Shown here: piece after piece, positions 34,783-44,641 of the stretch
Position numbering within the stretch: the stretch's first letter is position 1
Layout: every line of letters starts with the position of its first letter
Source of the DNA: Bacteriovoracaceae bacterium
Lineage (GTDB): Bacteria; Bdellovibrionota; Bacteriovoracia; Bacteriovoracales; Bacteriovoracaceae
Reading direction: 5' to 3'
DNA: 49,147 nt
Assembly (NCBI GenBank): GCA_947446575.1
Contig: CANFHC010000024.1
Coordinates: 1 to 49,147 of the forward strand
Notes under the pieces: generated by a model
What the model was told of the DNA's origin: nothing
Databases searched by the model: none
The model's input: the letters and a program-made list of their open reading frames with translations, nothing else
Translations under genes and position numbers: made by a program

Positions 34783-37313
34783 TAACTTATCTCCTTGGCC
34801 AAGAAATGAAATGAAGTTATTCTTTCTTTGGCTTGCTTATATCTATTAAATCTTTCAAAGACACAAATAATTTGCCCACTGTCTGGTTTGCCGTTGATAA
34901 TCCAAAATTGATTGCAATTTTCATATATCATATACAGACCAAGGCCTGCCCCTTTGTCTCCATCCAAAGGACTTTTTTCTTTGTAGCCTCTTTGAATGCT
35001 AGAGATTACTTTTTCTCTAGAAGAAAATCCCGAAGGACCTTTAACAGAGATCACCACGTATTCACTGCTAATAGCAAAAAAATACTCAACAATCTTATCG
35101 GGAGTTAAGAGAATTTCCTGACCGCGAGTATAAGAATTCCCATCTCCACTTGAGTGATAAAAAGCATTGGAGAGAAGCTCTTCACTTACTAATCGCAGAA
35201 TATCAATATTGATGGCACCAGAGAAATCTTCACTAAAATGATTTCCCATAGCAGAGACGATACCTGCAATATTCTTATTGCTATCTAGTTCCCATTTTTC
35301 TTTTTTATAATTTTCATTTATATAATCATCTAAATTAAATTTTAATTTACTCTCAAGGATTTCAACTAATTTTGTTTCCCGCCCTAAATTAATCGTATTG
35401 AAACCGATAAGATGATTCACAGAACTTTCAGCTAAGAGTTGGGCTATATTATCTTCATTTGATAATTTGGTAATAACGACAGAGTCTGGTGTTAATTTAG
35501 TTTTTAGGTTGTTAAATTGCTCAACTGTATCGATTACAATTTTTGCACTATCAAATGAAACACAAACTAACGTAATATCATCTTGTAAGGGGGTGTTTTT
35601 TACATGTTCATTGAAATCTTCCATTACTAAATAGATGATTCCACTTGCATCTTTTGGACATGCCTTAAATAAACTTTTTAGAAAATTTCTTTGTCCCCAA
35701 GCTTTTCCATCTACTGCCATTTCAGTTAGACCGTCGGAGAATAAAATCACGCGATCACCAGTGCCAATAAGTTGTTGAGCCTCAAGATATTCTGAATCGT
35801 ATGCTTCCCCCACTCTCTTACCATTATTTTCTTGGAGTGGATGCACACCTTCTTTGGAATAATTGTCTTCAACTTTACGAATAAGATACGGTGTCATATG
35901 TGAAGCGTTTGAATATTTAATTGATTTATTTTCATCGTCGATTTCTAAAACAAAGGCAGTCATTAAAATTTCTGAATTCATGGAGCAGATAACTTTATTT
36001 AATCGCTCTAAAACTCTTTTGGGAGAGACATATTGATTTTCTGACTCAATTTTCAAAGTAGAAATACAACTATGCGCTGCTGCTGTAATAAGGGCCGCGG
36101 GAACTCCATGCCCAGTAGCATCACATACAATTATAGTGGTTTTTGATCCTTGTTCAAAAAATCCCCACCAGTCACCACTACATTCTGAAGCAGGCTTATA
36201 AAGGCCATCAAAACTATAGTTTTCTTTAATGACAGCGTGTTTTGGAAAAAATGAGTGTTGTACTAAGTGAGCTACTTTTAATTCGCTCTCTAGCCTTGCC
36301 TTCTCTTTCATCTCTTCCATAAAACCTACAATCTTATCTTTCATGTCCACAAATGAATCTGTTAATGCTCCTATTTCATCATTTCCTAAAGCGATAGGAT
36401 GGACATCGAAATTTCCTTCTGCCACTTGGGCAGTTGCTAAAAATAAAGTCTGTACATTTTTGGTCATCCGTTTGGTAAAGAGAATTCCCGCGATTACAGC
36501 TATTGATAAAATAAGAATTCCAAAATAAAGAGATTTTTGAATCAATTCTCTTGAGGCTAAGAAGGCTTTATTTTCTTCAATCTCAGTTATGGCAATGAGC
36601 CCCAAACCGGGAACTTTTGAAAAAGCGCGAATGATGGCCACTCCATTATTCGTAAAGCGTTTTACTCCCTGTTGAATATCTTGAATAGTTGGGTCTTTTA
36701 TAACGCTAATTAAGTCTGAACTTTCAGAGATATTATTTAATTTGAAAAAGACTTTTCCACTATCAGTAAGAATATAAGTACCATACTTTAGAGTTTCATT
36801 CATTAATGGCATTAGTTTTTCGTATGAAATATGAATAGCGCATTTAAGATTTTTATCTATAGAGCGAATAACAGAAAAGTGTGCTGGGAAATTTTTAACA
36901 GGTGACATCTCTAGGCGAGTTTCACCAAAGGGAGTTGCTTTTAATAAATTTAAGACTCCACTCTCAGCACTTAATTCTAATAAAGCCTTTTTATCAAAAA
37001 GGTAGTCTTGATTATTTACGAGGCACTCAATTCCAAAAATCTCTTCATGATTTGCTATAATAGAGGATAGCTTTTTAGCTATCTCAGAATCTTTTAATCC
37101 ATCTAAAAGCAAAACATCTTCATTCATTAAAAGTTTTGCTCGCTCTGCTACTGAAATAGAATTTGTAAGAGTAATAGAGTAAACATCTGCTGCTTTATCT
37201 TCTTTAAAAATATTTAGTGCGTACGAAAGATAGAACCCCATAGTCAATAACAAGAGAGTTGTGATCACCACGACGAACTTATATTTCAACGGAAATTTGA
37301 CTTTTCTTATCAA
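34782..37313 (-). CDS. Membrane sensor with SpoIIE-type PP2C phosphatase and C-terminal HATPase domain
   Basis: I start at TTG 37313 (AGGAAG seven bases upstream) giving about 843 residues; TTG 37331 is an alternative. A TM near residues 15-38, a periplasmic sensor to about 265, a second TM (LILSIAVIAGILF), a HAMP helix pair, then a PP2C/SpoIIE phosphatase at about 360-580: SGDWWGFF, IIVCDATGHGVPAALITAAAH, RVILFSDGLTEM and QDDITLVCVSFD. A connector follows, then a GHKL ATPase-like domain (about 690-820): EELLSNAFYHSSG, GAGLGLYMIYENC. The protein therefore has both halves of a partner switch: a phosphatase and a possible RsbW-like kinase. The STAS protein is the natural substrate. Confidence 0.85.
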   Translation of the reverse strand: MIRKVKFPLKYKFVVVITTLLLLTMGFYLSYALNIFKEDKAADVYSITLTNSISVAERAKLLMNEDVLLLDGLKDSEIAKKLSSIIANHEEIFGIECLVNNQDYLFDKKALLELSAESGVLNLLKATPFGETRLEMSPVKNFPAHFSVIRSIDKNLKCAIHISYEKLMPLMNETLKYGTYILTDSGKVFFKLNNISESSDLISVIKDPTIQDIQQGVKRFTNNGVAIIRAFSKVPGLGLIAITEIEENKAFLASRELIQKSLYFGILILSIAVIAGILFTKRMTKNVQTLFLATAQVAEGNFDVHPIALGNDEIGALTDSFVDMKDKIVGFMEEMKEKARLESELKVAHLVQHSFFPKHAVIKENYSFDGLYKPASECSGDWWGFFEQGSKTTIIVCDATGHGVPAALITAAAHSCISTLKIESENQYVSPKRVLERLNKVICSMNSEILMTAFVLEIDDENKSIKYSNASHMTPYLIRKVEDNYSKEGVHPLQENNGKRVGEAYDSEYLEAQQLIGTGDRVILFSDGLTEMAVDGKAWGQRNFLKSLFKACPKDASGIIYLVMEDFNEHVKNTPLQDDITLVCVSFDSAKIVIDTVEQFNNLKTKLTPDSVVITKLSNEDNIAQLLAESSVNHLIGFNTINLGRETKLVEILESKLKFNLDDYINENYKKEKWELDSNKNIAGIVSAMGNHFSEDFSGAINIDILRLVSEELLSNAFYHSSGDGNSYTRGQEILLTPDKIVEYFFAISSEYVVISVKGPSGFSSREKVISSIQRGYKEKSPLDGDKGAGLGLYMIYENCNQFWIINGKPDSGQIICVFERFNRYKQAKERITSFHFLAKEIS

Positions 37314-37388
37314 GATTAATCTTCCTAGCAATTATTTCTTTTATCTAATGTTACAATAAAATTAAGAAATTACCCAATAGTGGAAGAA

Positions 37389-40300
37389 ATGAGACTTAAA
37401 TCCTTTGATAACCTTTTAATCGGCACAATGAGCTTTGTAGCGCTCATCTGCGTTTATATGCTCTACGGTGCAAAATATTTCAATCACCCAAACGGTCCCG
37501 ATATAAAAATAGCTTCTATTGTAGAGCAGATAAAAACAGTCAAACGAAAAAGAGACTTCTATCAAAGTTGGGTGGATGTAAGCCCTGGAGATTCACTCTC
37601 GCAAAACGATGAGATCTATACTCATGGACAAAGTTCGGCCAAAATAAACTTTGTAAATGGACCAGAAATTAGTTTATTTGAAAATTCCTTATTAAGAATA
37701 AAGGCGAAGACTTTGGGCAACACCCTCACTCTTGAAAAAGGAAATCTTTCAGCGAGACTAACTCCTACATCACCCAACTTAGATGTTGTCCTAAATGGGA
37801 AAAAATATTCATTCGAATCCAAAAATGCGAATATTCAAATCGAGCAGGGAAAAACTGAAAATAAATTTATGCTTTTGGATGGAAGGGCCAAAATAAAAAT
37901 TAACCAAGAGGCTCAAGAACTCTCCCCTAATCAAATTCTTATTCAAAACAAAGAAACAGGGAAAGTAAAAATTAAAGAACTTCCTTTTGTTTTAAAAGGT
38001 CCTATTCAAAACTTAAATCAATACTTTGTAAACCAACAGGCAATAGATTTTAACTGGAATTACACATCTGGTCCCACCCCCCTAAAAATCACAATTGCTA
38101 GAGATTCAATATTTTCTGATATTTTAGAAACTAAGGTCATAGACACTGATCATTACACTCAATCTTTTAATAAGGCCGGAACCTATTATTGGAAAATTTC
38201 TTCTGCCAATGATATTGAAGACCTCTCTGGTCCCATTAGAAGTTTTACTCTAAAAGAAGAACATGCTCCGGAAGTTACGATAGATAAAAATATTTTATAC
38301 ATTGGACCAAAAAAAGCCGAAAAAGTTTTTATTAATTGGTCTAAAGAAAGTGCCAAAAACTTTGTGTTAAAAATAGAAAATCCTAATAAAAAAATTGAGA
38401 CTCTAGAATTAGCTCAAAACAATTTTGATCTGCAAGCTAATTTAATCGGAACATATAATGTCTCAGTGAAAATAAACGAAGATTTGCGCCCCCTCGCTCT
38501 TTGGAGTGCACCAACAACGATTGAAGTACTTGAAGCAAAATCTATTTCCATAACAAGTATTACTTCAGAAATAATTGAAAAAGTTAATTATAATAATCAA
38601 CCACTCACCCAAATTCTCTCTTGGAATGGGCCTAGTTCTGATGTTACATATAAAATAAAATTAACTAAAGATTCTATAAACAAAAATTTTGAAACAACAA
38701 GTACAACTTTCCCCTTAATCTTAAACTCTCCAGGGGAGTACAAGTGGGAAATAATTGGTGAAAGCTCGGCCGGAATTTTAACAAATTCAATACATGGAAA
38801 AATTCTTCTCCAGTCGCCAATGAGATTAGCCCAAAATCCTGCTGAAGGTGCAGTAATCGAATTAGATAAACCAGATCAACTCGTCTCTTTTAAATGGGAT
38901 CAAATTGAAAACACTAAGGAGTATCAATTGGAATTATCCAATGAATCAAGTTTTCAAAAAATTGTTTTTACTAAAGACTCAGAGAGTAACAATCTTTCAA
39001 CCACAATTGCCCAAACCGGCAGATACTATTGGCGAGTTAAAATAAAAAAGGGAAATAAAGTTGAATACTCAAATCCTGTAAGTGTTGAAATCAAACCTTC
39101 TCCTCCTCTTGAGCGACCAGAGATATCACCCAACATTAAAATCAAAATAAAATACTTAGATGATAAAACAACTAATTTTCATTTAATTGATTTACTTATT
39201 GCCAAAGCATTTGCTGACGATCCTATTGCTGTCGCCGAATGGGATTTACCTGCAAATTCTAGAGCAAAAAATTATATTGTCGAAGTGTATGAAGACCAGA
39301 AGTTAACAAAGCTCATAAAAAGAATTGAAGCATCTTCTCCCCATGTTGTCTGGAAAAACGCTACAATTGGTAAGTTTTATTGGCGAGTCTCTTATGAAGA
39401 TTATTGGGGAAGAAAAACTGATTTTTCGAAAATTGCAGTTTTAGAAGCTGAGATTGATCCTGCATTTATAAAACCGGAGCCTCCAAAAGCTGTTGAAAAG
39501 CTTACTCCTCCCCCAATTTATCTCGTTTCTCCCAAACACAGGGAAAATATTTTAGAAAATAGTGAAGATGAAGCCGAATTTCAATGGGAAGCAATTCCTG
39601 AGACGAAAATTTATGAATTGGACATAGCGAGTGATTTAGAATTTGAAAAGATGATTTTCAAAACAAAGCTCAATCAAACAACAGTGAAAATTCGATGTAA
39701 GGATCTCAAAGAAACTGCTGGAGACTACTATTGGAAAGTCTTAACGAATGAGGGGAGTTCATCTAAACGCCGTATGCTTCATGCGAATTGCCTTCCTAAA
39801 ACAGTAATCTCTCCAACTGAACCAATAGTTGTTGCAAAAAAAGAAGAAATTTCAATTGTTGCTAAAAATTTAAAATTTGCTCGTCTTGGTTTTTATCCTC
39901 ATCACCTCACCTACACCAATACGGCTACTGCCTACACGGCAAAAGTAAGTGGAAATGCTCTGAATAGTTGGTATGGGATGTATCAGGCACCAGTTGATTG
40001 GAAATTTTTTCAGCTTTTTAATTCAACCTTCTACATAAGTAGAGGAAAAGTTTTTAAAAGCACCACCTTTACAGATATGGAATTAAATTTTAAAGTTCAT
40101 CGATTCTCTGAGGGGCTTTCGTGGGGGCCAGTCTTCGCCTTTATCAAAAAAACACTTTATGTAGAATCAAATCTCGCTATTACTAGCGCAACTCATGCCT
40201 CTCCACTTTTAGGCGCTTTTATACAAAAGAATTTTGAAAAAGTAACAATTAATGCTGAAGCAAAATTTGGTGGAACACTTGATCTACATGCAGATCTTTT

Positions 40301-40427
40301 AATGGAAGTGAAAAAGAACATTATGGTAGGACCATTCATTGACTCGACTACACTAACTAAAGACACCAACAAGCATAGTTTTTCAAGATTTGGGATGAAT
40401 TTGAGTTACACTTTTCCTCTTAATTAA
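37389..40427 (+). CDS. Envelope protein with FecR domain and beta-sandwich repeats
   Basis: The start is ATG 37389 (GGAAG nearby; a GTG at 37380 is possible). The about 1012-residue product opens with one TM helix (residues ~7-28), then a FecR-like domain (DIYTHGQSSAKINFVNG-type strands, LLDGRAKIKINQEAQELSPNQ). Five or more Ig/fibronectin-like beta repeats follow, each closing with a YYW-[KR]-[IV] strand (codons near 38185, 38740, 39020, 39375, 39725). A C-terminal region of about 190 residues, rich in aromatic strands and ending in YTFPLN, looks like an outer-membrane beta-barrel. It may be a surface adhesin or scaffold; no enzyme is seen. It is divergent from the phosphatase operon. Confidence 0.7.
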   Translation: MRLKSFDNLLIGTMSFVALICVYMLYGAKYFNHPNGPDIKIASIVEQIKTVKRKRDFYQSWVDVSPGDSLSQNDEIYTHGQSSAKINFVNGPEISLFENSLLRIKAKTLGNTLTLEKGNLSARLTPTSPNLDVVLNGKKYSFESKNANIQIEQGKTENKFMLLDGRAKIKINQEAQELSPNQILIQNKETGKVKIKELPFVLKGPIQNLNQYFVNQQAIDFNWNYTSGPTPLKITIARDSIFSDILETKVIDTDHYTQSFNKAGTYYWKISSANDIEDLSGPIRSFTLKEEHAPEVTIDKNILYIGPKKAEKVFINWSKESAKNFVLKIENPNKKIETLELAQNNFDLQANLIGTYNVSVKINEDLRPLALWSAPTTIEVLEAKSISITSITSEIIEKVNYNNQPLTQILSWNGPSSDVTYKIKLTKDSINKNFETTSTTFPLILNSPGEYKWEIIGESSAGILTNSIHGKILLQSPMRLAQNPAEGAVIELDKPDQLVSFKWDQIENTKEYQLELSNESSFQKIVFTKDSESNNLSTTIAQTGRYYWRVKIKKGNKVEYSNPVSVEIKPSPPLERPEISPNIKIKIKYLDDKTTNFHLIDLLIAKAFADDPIAVAEWDLPANSRAKNYIVEVYEDQKLTKLIKRIEASSPHVVWKNATIGKFYWRVSYEDYWGRKTDFSKIAVLEAEIDPAFIKPEPPKAVEKLTPPPIYLVSPKHRENILENSEDEAEFQWEAIPETKIYELDIASDLEFEKMIFKTKLNQTTVKIRCKDLKETAGDYYWKVLTNEGSSSKRRMLHANCLPKTVISPTEPIVVAKKEEISIVAKNLKFARLGFYPHHLTYTNTATAYTAKVSGNALNSWYGMYQAPVDWKFFQLFNSTFYISRGKVFKSTTFTDMELNFKVHRFSEGLSWGPVFAFIKKTLYVESNLAITSATHASPLLGAFIQKNFEKVTINAEAKFGGTLDLHADLLMEVKKNIMVGPFIDSTTLTKDTNKHSFSRFGMNLSYTFPLN

Positions 40428-40440
40428 CCGATAAATAACC

Positions 40441-42912
40441 ATGAATCGAATTCTTTCTTACACACTTTATCCAATGATACTGATAACAGCGACGCTTGCC
40501 TATTTGTTGAGTTATCAGCTCACCCATATGCATTTGGTTGCTCTTTATTGTGGGGTTACCTTGTCCGCCATTATTGTCTATATTGCCGAAAAATTTTATC
40601 CCTTACATACAGAATGGATTCCAGAAAAAAATGATCTTGTAACTGATGTCTTTTTTTATTCAGTAATTGTTCAAGTCTTCTTTCCTTTCCTTTTGTACTT
40701 CACCGGTACGGCCATATTAAAGTGCTTAGGATTTAAAGTAGGTATAGTTTTAAATATATGGCCTCATCATTATTCTAAAATAACTCAATTTTTTCTCCTT
40801 GCTATCAGTGGTGAATTTTTTCAATACTGGTGGCATCGCCTATGTCACACTTATCGCATATTATGGCCGGTGCATGCTCCTCATCACTTCCCTCAAAAAC
40901 TTTATTCTTGGAATACTTCCCGCTTTCATTTCTTAGATAAACTTGTGGAATTTTTTTTCACCATTTTTATTTTTATGGCGTTGGGATTAAGTTTTGAAAT
41001 CCTCTCCTACTACTACCTCTTTTTTGCTATCACCGGATATATTCAACATTCAAATTTAGGTATTAAAATGGGCTGGCTTGATTATATTATTGCCTCTGGA
41101 GAAACTCACCGTTTTCACCATGATTCTAATATTAGTAAAAGCAAAATAAATTACGCAAATAACTTTGTTTTATTTGATTTGCTCTTTAAAACGTTTAAAA
41201 GAGCACCCGATGAAAAATTAGTTTTAGTTGGAGTTCGCTCGAAAAATACCCCGAAGAACCTACAAGAAGAAACTCTTTATCCCATCACTTACTACAAAGC
41301 AGAGTCGTTCAAGCTCATTCTAAAAATCGCAATGAAGGTCATCAACATAAAGAAGGTGACTCCGTTGAAAAAAGCTGCGAGCAATCCAAAAGAGGCCCAA
41401 AGCCAACAACTATTACATATAATAAAGATCAATGAATCAACGGCATTTGGAATTGAACATGATTTTAAAAATATAAAATCAGTAAAAGATTTTAAAGCTC
41501 GCGTACCGATCAGAGATTATGAAGAACATCGCCCATATATTGAGCGAATTTTTACAGGAGAAGACAATTCAATAAGTGCCACTCCACCTCATTATTTTAC
41601 AAAGACCAGTGGAACAACAGGTCTTCCTAAATATATTCCCGTTAATATAGATGCCCAAAACAATTATATTACATCTCAACAAATTCTTTCACATTCCCTT
41701 TACTCCCTAGCTCCAGATTATCTCTCTGGTGATATATTCTCTGTGACAGGAGTTGAGTGCGAAGAAATTCTCTTTAATAAATGGCCCTGTGGATCGATGT
41801 CTGGAAAACTTTATTCATTGGCGCATAAATCTATAAAAGCAAAACATGTCTTTCAAAAAGACATTGCTAAATTAAATGATTCAGAAAAAAAATACTTTTA
41901 TTTAGCTGCCCTTGCTCTTCTTTCTCCTAATATTAGTTTTTATGTCTCACCAAATCCTTCGACACTACTTAAAATTTTCGAAGTGATTAATAGCAAAAGA
42001 TTTGAATTAAAAAAATTAATAATTGATGGTAGTGATCCTATTATCTCTGGATTTGCTAATCATTTCCCTCATGCACTCGAGTTACTTGAAACGGAAACAG
42101 TACTGAAAATCAGCGATGTCTGGCAAAATCTTAAAGTGCTCTCTCTTTGGACCCATGGAAGCTGCTCATACTTAATTCCGCAAATAAAAAATCAAATCGC
42201 TCCTAAGACACATTTAACAGAATTAGGTTTTTTATGTAGCGAATTCTACGGCACCCTTCCAGTTGATGCAAATCCTAATAATCAAATCCCTACTCTCTTA
42301 GATAATTATTTCGAATTTATAGAAAAAAATGATTATGAATCTGGCTCTCGTGAAACAATCGATCTCCATGAATTAAAAATAAATTCTGAATATTATATAA
42401 TAGTCACGACTCCAGGGTGTTTTTATCGCTACAATATATTCGATATTATAAAAGTTACTGGCTTCTACGAATCAACTCCAACAATTGTTTTTTCTCAAAA
42501 GGGAAAGGGAATTACAAATATCACTGGAGAAAAGCTCTCTGAGAAACAATTAATTTCATTTTTTGAAATGCAAAACAGCAAAGAACATATAGCGCATTTT
42601 TTTATTTGTCTCGCTGATCTAGTTTCTCAAAGTTACACCCTTTATCTAGAATTAGACCCTAATTGCAAAATAGAAAATTCAAAATTAGAAGTTGAACTTG
42701 ATCACTATTTAAAAACAGTCAACATTGAATACGCGAGTAAAGTTGCCGACCAGAGACTGGCCCCCATAAAAATCGTTCTTTTAAAAACGGGAACGGCTGA
42801 ACTCTTTCGCAGTCACTGCATAAAAAAAGGGCAGAGCGAAGCTCAATTTAAATTTTTATTCCTGCAACTTAAAACAAATATAGATTTCCCATTTGAGGCT
42901 CACGAACGGTGA
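40441..42912 (+). CDS. Fatty-acid hydroxylase / sterol desaturase domain fused to GH3 acyl-amide synthetase
   Basis: The 823-residue protein has two enzymes. Residues 1 to about 260: four to five TM helices with the His boxes HRLCH (132-136), HAPHH (145-149), QH (202-203) and HRFHH (223-227), a membrane diiron oxygenase of the sterol desaturase/FA hydroxylase superfamily. Residues about 320-823: a GH3 domain with KTSGTTGLPKYIPVN (388-402) as the nucleotide loop, and FYRYNIFDIIKVTGFYES.....VFSQKGKGITNITGEKLSE, the GH3 signature. GH3 enzymes adenylate a carboxylic acid and join it to an amino acid. So it may hydroxylate and then amidate a fatty acid. Ends overlapping the next gene (GTGA). Confidence 0.88.
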   Translation: MNRILSYTLYPMILITATLAYLLSYQLTHMHLVALYCGVTLSAIIVYIAEKFYPLHTEWIPEKNDLVTDVFFYSVIVQVFFPFLLYFTGTAILKCLGFKVGIVLNIWPHHYSKITQFFLLAISGEFFQYWWHRLCHTYRILWPVHAPHHFPQKLYSWNTSRFHFLDKLVEFFFTIFIFMALGLSFEILSYYYLFFAITGYIQHSNLGIKMGWLDYIIASGETHRFHHDSNISKSKINYANNFVLFDLLFKTFKRAPDEKLVLVGVRSKNTPKNLQEETLYPITYYKAESFKLILKIAMKVINIKKVTPLKKAASNPKEAQSQQLLHIIKINESTAFGIEHDFKNIKSVKDFKARVPIRDYEEHRPYIERIFTGEDNSISATPPHYFTKTSGTTGLPKYIPVNIDAQNNYITSQQILSHSLYSLAPDYLSGDIFSVTGVECEEILFNKWPCGSMSGKLYSLAHKSIKAKHVFQKDIAKLNDSEKKYFYLAALALLSPNISFYVSPNPSTLLKIFEVINSKRFELKKLIIDGSDPIISGFANHFPHALELLETETVLKISDVWQNLKVLSLWTHGSCSYLIPQIKNQIAPKTHLTELGFLCSEFYGTLPVDANPNNQIPTLLDNYFEFIEKNDYESGSRETIDLHELKINSEYYIIVTTPGCFYRYNIFDIIKVTGFYESTPTIVFSQKGKGITNITGEKLSEKQLISFFEMQNSKEHIAHFFICLADLVSQSYTLYLELDPNCKIENSKLEVELDHYLKTVNIEYASKVADQRLAPIKIVLLKTGTAELFRSHCIKKGQSEAQFKFLFLQLKTNIDFPFEAHER

Positions 42913-44006
42913 AAAAGAGAATCGTAAGTTTTCAGTCTATTGAAATCCCTTTTAAAGCAAAATTTGCTCACCATACTGCAATTCGGGAATCTACTGAAAC
43001 GATTATTGTTGAAATTAAAAATGAAAATGGATTAATTGGTTTTGGTGAGGCATGTCCACGCTCTTATGTGACTGGAGAGACAGTCGTATCAGTCAGTGTG
43101 TTCCTTGAACAAGTTACACCAGATATGAGCGCCATTAAGTCTTTAGAAGACATAAAAATATTACAAATAAGCTTAAAAAATGAAATTGATAAAAACCCCA
43201 GCGCATGGTGTGCACTAGAAATGGCAATGCTCGACTTATTGGCCCGTGAAAAAAAAATTTCGATAGAAGAATTGCTAAATATCTCAACTCAACAAAACCG
43301 CGCCCCCTATACTGCAGTTCAGGGTATTGACTCATTCCTAAAAGTTTTAATAAAATTTCTTATATACAAATTTTTTGGTTTTTCGGATTTCAAATTTAAA
43401 TTAAGCGGAAACCAGCAAGAAGATTTGAAAGTTTTAAAACTCCTAGAACTTTCTTCAAAATCAATTCGAGTTGATGCTAATAATTTATTTAAAACAGCAG
43501 ATGAAACAATTGCGTATTTAACTCCCCTACGCACTTATATTTGGGCCATAGAAGAGCCTGTCGCTCCAAATGATTTTCATGGAATGCAAAAAATCGCAGA
43601 GACACTAAAATTAAAAATCATATTAGATGAAAGTTTTTTAAACCAATCATCAATCGAGCCAATTAAAGGAATGAAAGATCTCTATATTCCGAACCTTCGC
43701 ATCTCTAAACTGGGAGGAATTTTAAGAACTCTAACACTAATAGAGCAACTTGAATCCCTGGGGATTGATTGGATTTTAGGATCTCATGTTGGAGAAATGA
43801 GTTTACTTACGAGGGCCTCTCTTCTCATTTCAGGAAGTCATCACAAACACCTGAAGGCTATCGAAGGTGGATTTAGCACTCATTTATTAAGTTATGATCC
43901 ATTCTTTCCTAATTTAAAATTGGGAATGGGGGCCACTATCAATTGGAAAAAATATTCACTTGCGAAAAAACCTGGCCTGGGAATGGACTATAAGAGGAAA
44001 GAATGA
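42909..44006 (+). CDS. Enolase-superfamily dipeptide epimerase-like protein
   Basis: The 365-residue product starts at GTG 42909 inside the TGA stop of the fusion gene. It has the MLE/MR subgroup residues: K162-x-K164 in DFKFKLSG, metal ligands D189 (VDANN), E215 or E216 (IEEPVAP) and D240 (LDES), and K267 in ISKLGG. The N-terminal capping domain carries GFGEACPRSYVTGE. This set fits L-Ala-D/L-Glu-type dipeptide epimerases or N-acylamino acid racemase/OSB synthase. Given the amide-forming GH3 neighbour, an N-acyl amino acid or dipeptide substrate is a sensible guess. Overlaps the ICMT-like gene by four bases. Confidence 0.82.
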   Translation: MKKRIVSFQSIEIPFKAKFAHHTAIRESTETIIVEIKNENGLIGFGEACPRSYVTGETVVSVSVFLEQVTPDMSAIKSLEDIKILQISLKNEIDKNPSAWCALEMAMLDLLAREKKISIEELLNISTQQNRAPYTAVQGIDSFLKVLIKFLIYKFFGFSDFKFKLSGNQQEDLKVLKLLELSSKSIRVDANNLFKTADETIAYLTPLRTYIWAIEEPVAPNDFHGMQKIAETLKLKIILDESFLNQSSIEPIKGMKDLYIPNLRISKLGGILRTLTLIEQLESLGIDWILGSHVGEMSLLTRASLLISGSHHKHLKAIEGGFSTHLLSYDPFFPNLKLGMGATINWKKYSLAKKPGLGMDYKRKE

Positions 44007-44641
44007 AAAAAATATTAGTTGGAATCATTGTCAGCATCCCTTTTTTAGTACTAATGAGTTTTATCAATATTCATCTTCTGTTTGAATCCAAAATCATTAT
44101 TATTTTTCTCATTGGGATTGTCGCTTCTTATTACCAGGCAGATTACAATCCATTAAAAGGCAATAATAACGATCTAGATAAGGGCACTGTTTTGCAAATT
44201 ATCTGGACGGTTTATTTAACGGAAGCTCTGGCATTATCAGAAGCTTTTTTTATGAATCGTGAGCAAGCTTTTAAATATGATTGGTTCACTTATCTATTTT
44301 TAGCGATCGCTCTTTTTGGTCTTATCTTTAGGAGTTGGGCCTATATTACGCTGGGGAAATTCTTTACTATGCATTTGCAAACCAAAAACGATCAACCCCT
44401 CATTGAAAATGGTCCATACCGCTTTTTACGTCATCCGAGCTATACGGGAGCATTTCTGACTTACTCGTTCATTCCGCTTTTTTTAGGTTCATACAGAGCG
44501 GCAATACTCTCTGTGCTTTTACTTTTGTTTGCATTCTATAGACGAATTATTTTAGAAGAAAAAATGTTGGTAGCTCACTTAGGTGAAAAATATAACTCAT
44601 TTTGCCAAAAACGCTCGCGACTCATTCCTTTTATTTGGTAG
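44003..44641 (+). CDS. ICMT/PEMT-family membrane methyltransferase
   Basis: The 212-residue membrane protein has five or so TM helices and the C-terminal signature of isoprenylcysteine carboxyl methyltransferases: QPLIENGPYRFLRHPSYTGAFL, then RRIILEEKMLVAHLGEKYNSF. Bacterial members methylate carboxylates or lipids at the membrane using SAM. It is coupled to the epimerase gene (ATGA) and ends 11 bases inside the convergent FabD-like gene. A role in methylating the carboxyl end of an acyl-amino acid made by the fusion protein is possible but unproven. Confidence 0.85.
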   Translation: MKKILVGIIVSIPFLVLMSFINIHLLFESKIIIIFLIGIVASYYQADYNPLKGNNNDLDKGTVLQIIWTVYLTEALALSEAFFMNREQAFKYDWFTYLFLAIALFGLIFRSWAYITLGKFFTMHLQTKNDQPLIENGPYRFLRHPSYTGAFLTYSFIPLFLGSYRAAILSVLLLLFAFYRRIILEEKMLVAHLGEKYNSFCQKRSRLIPFIW

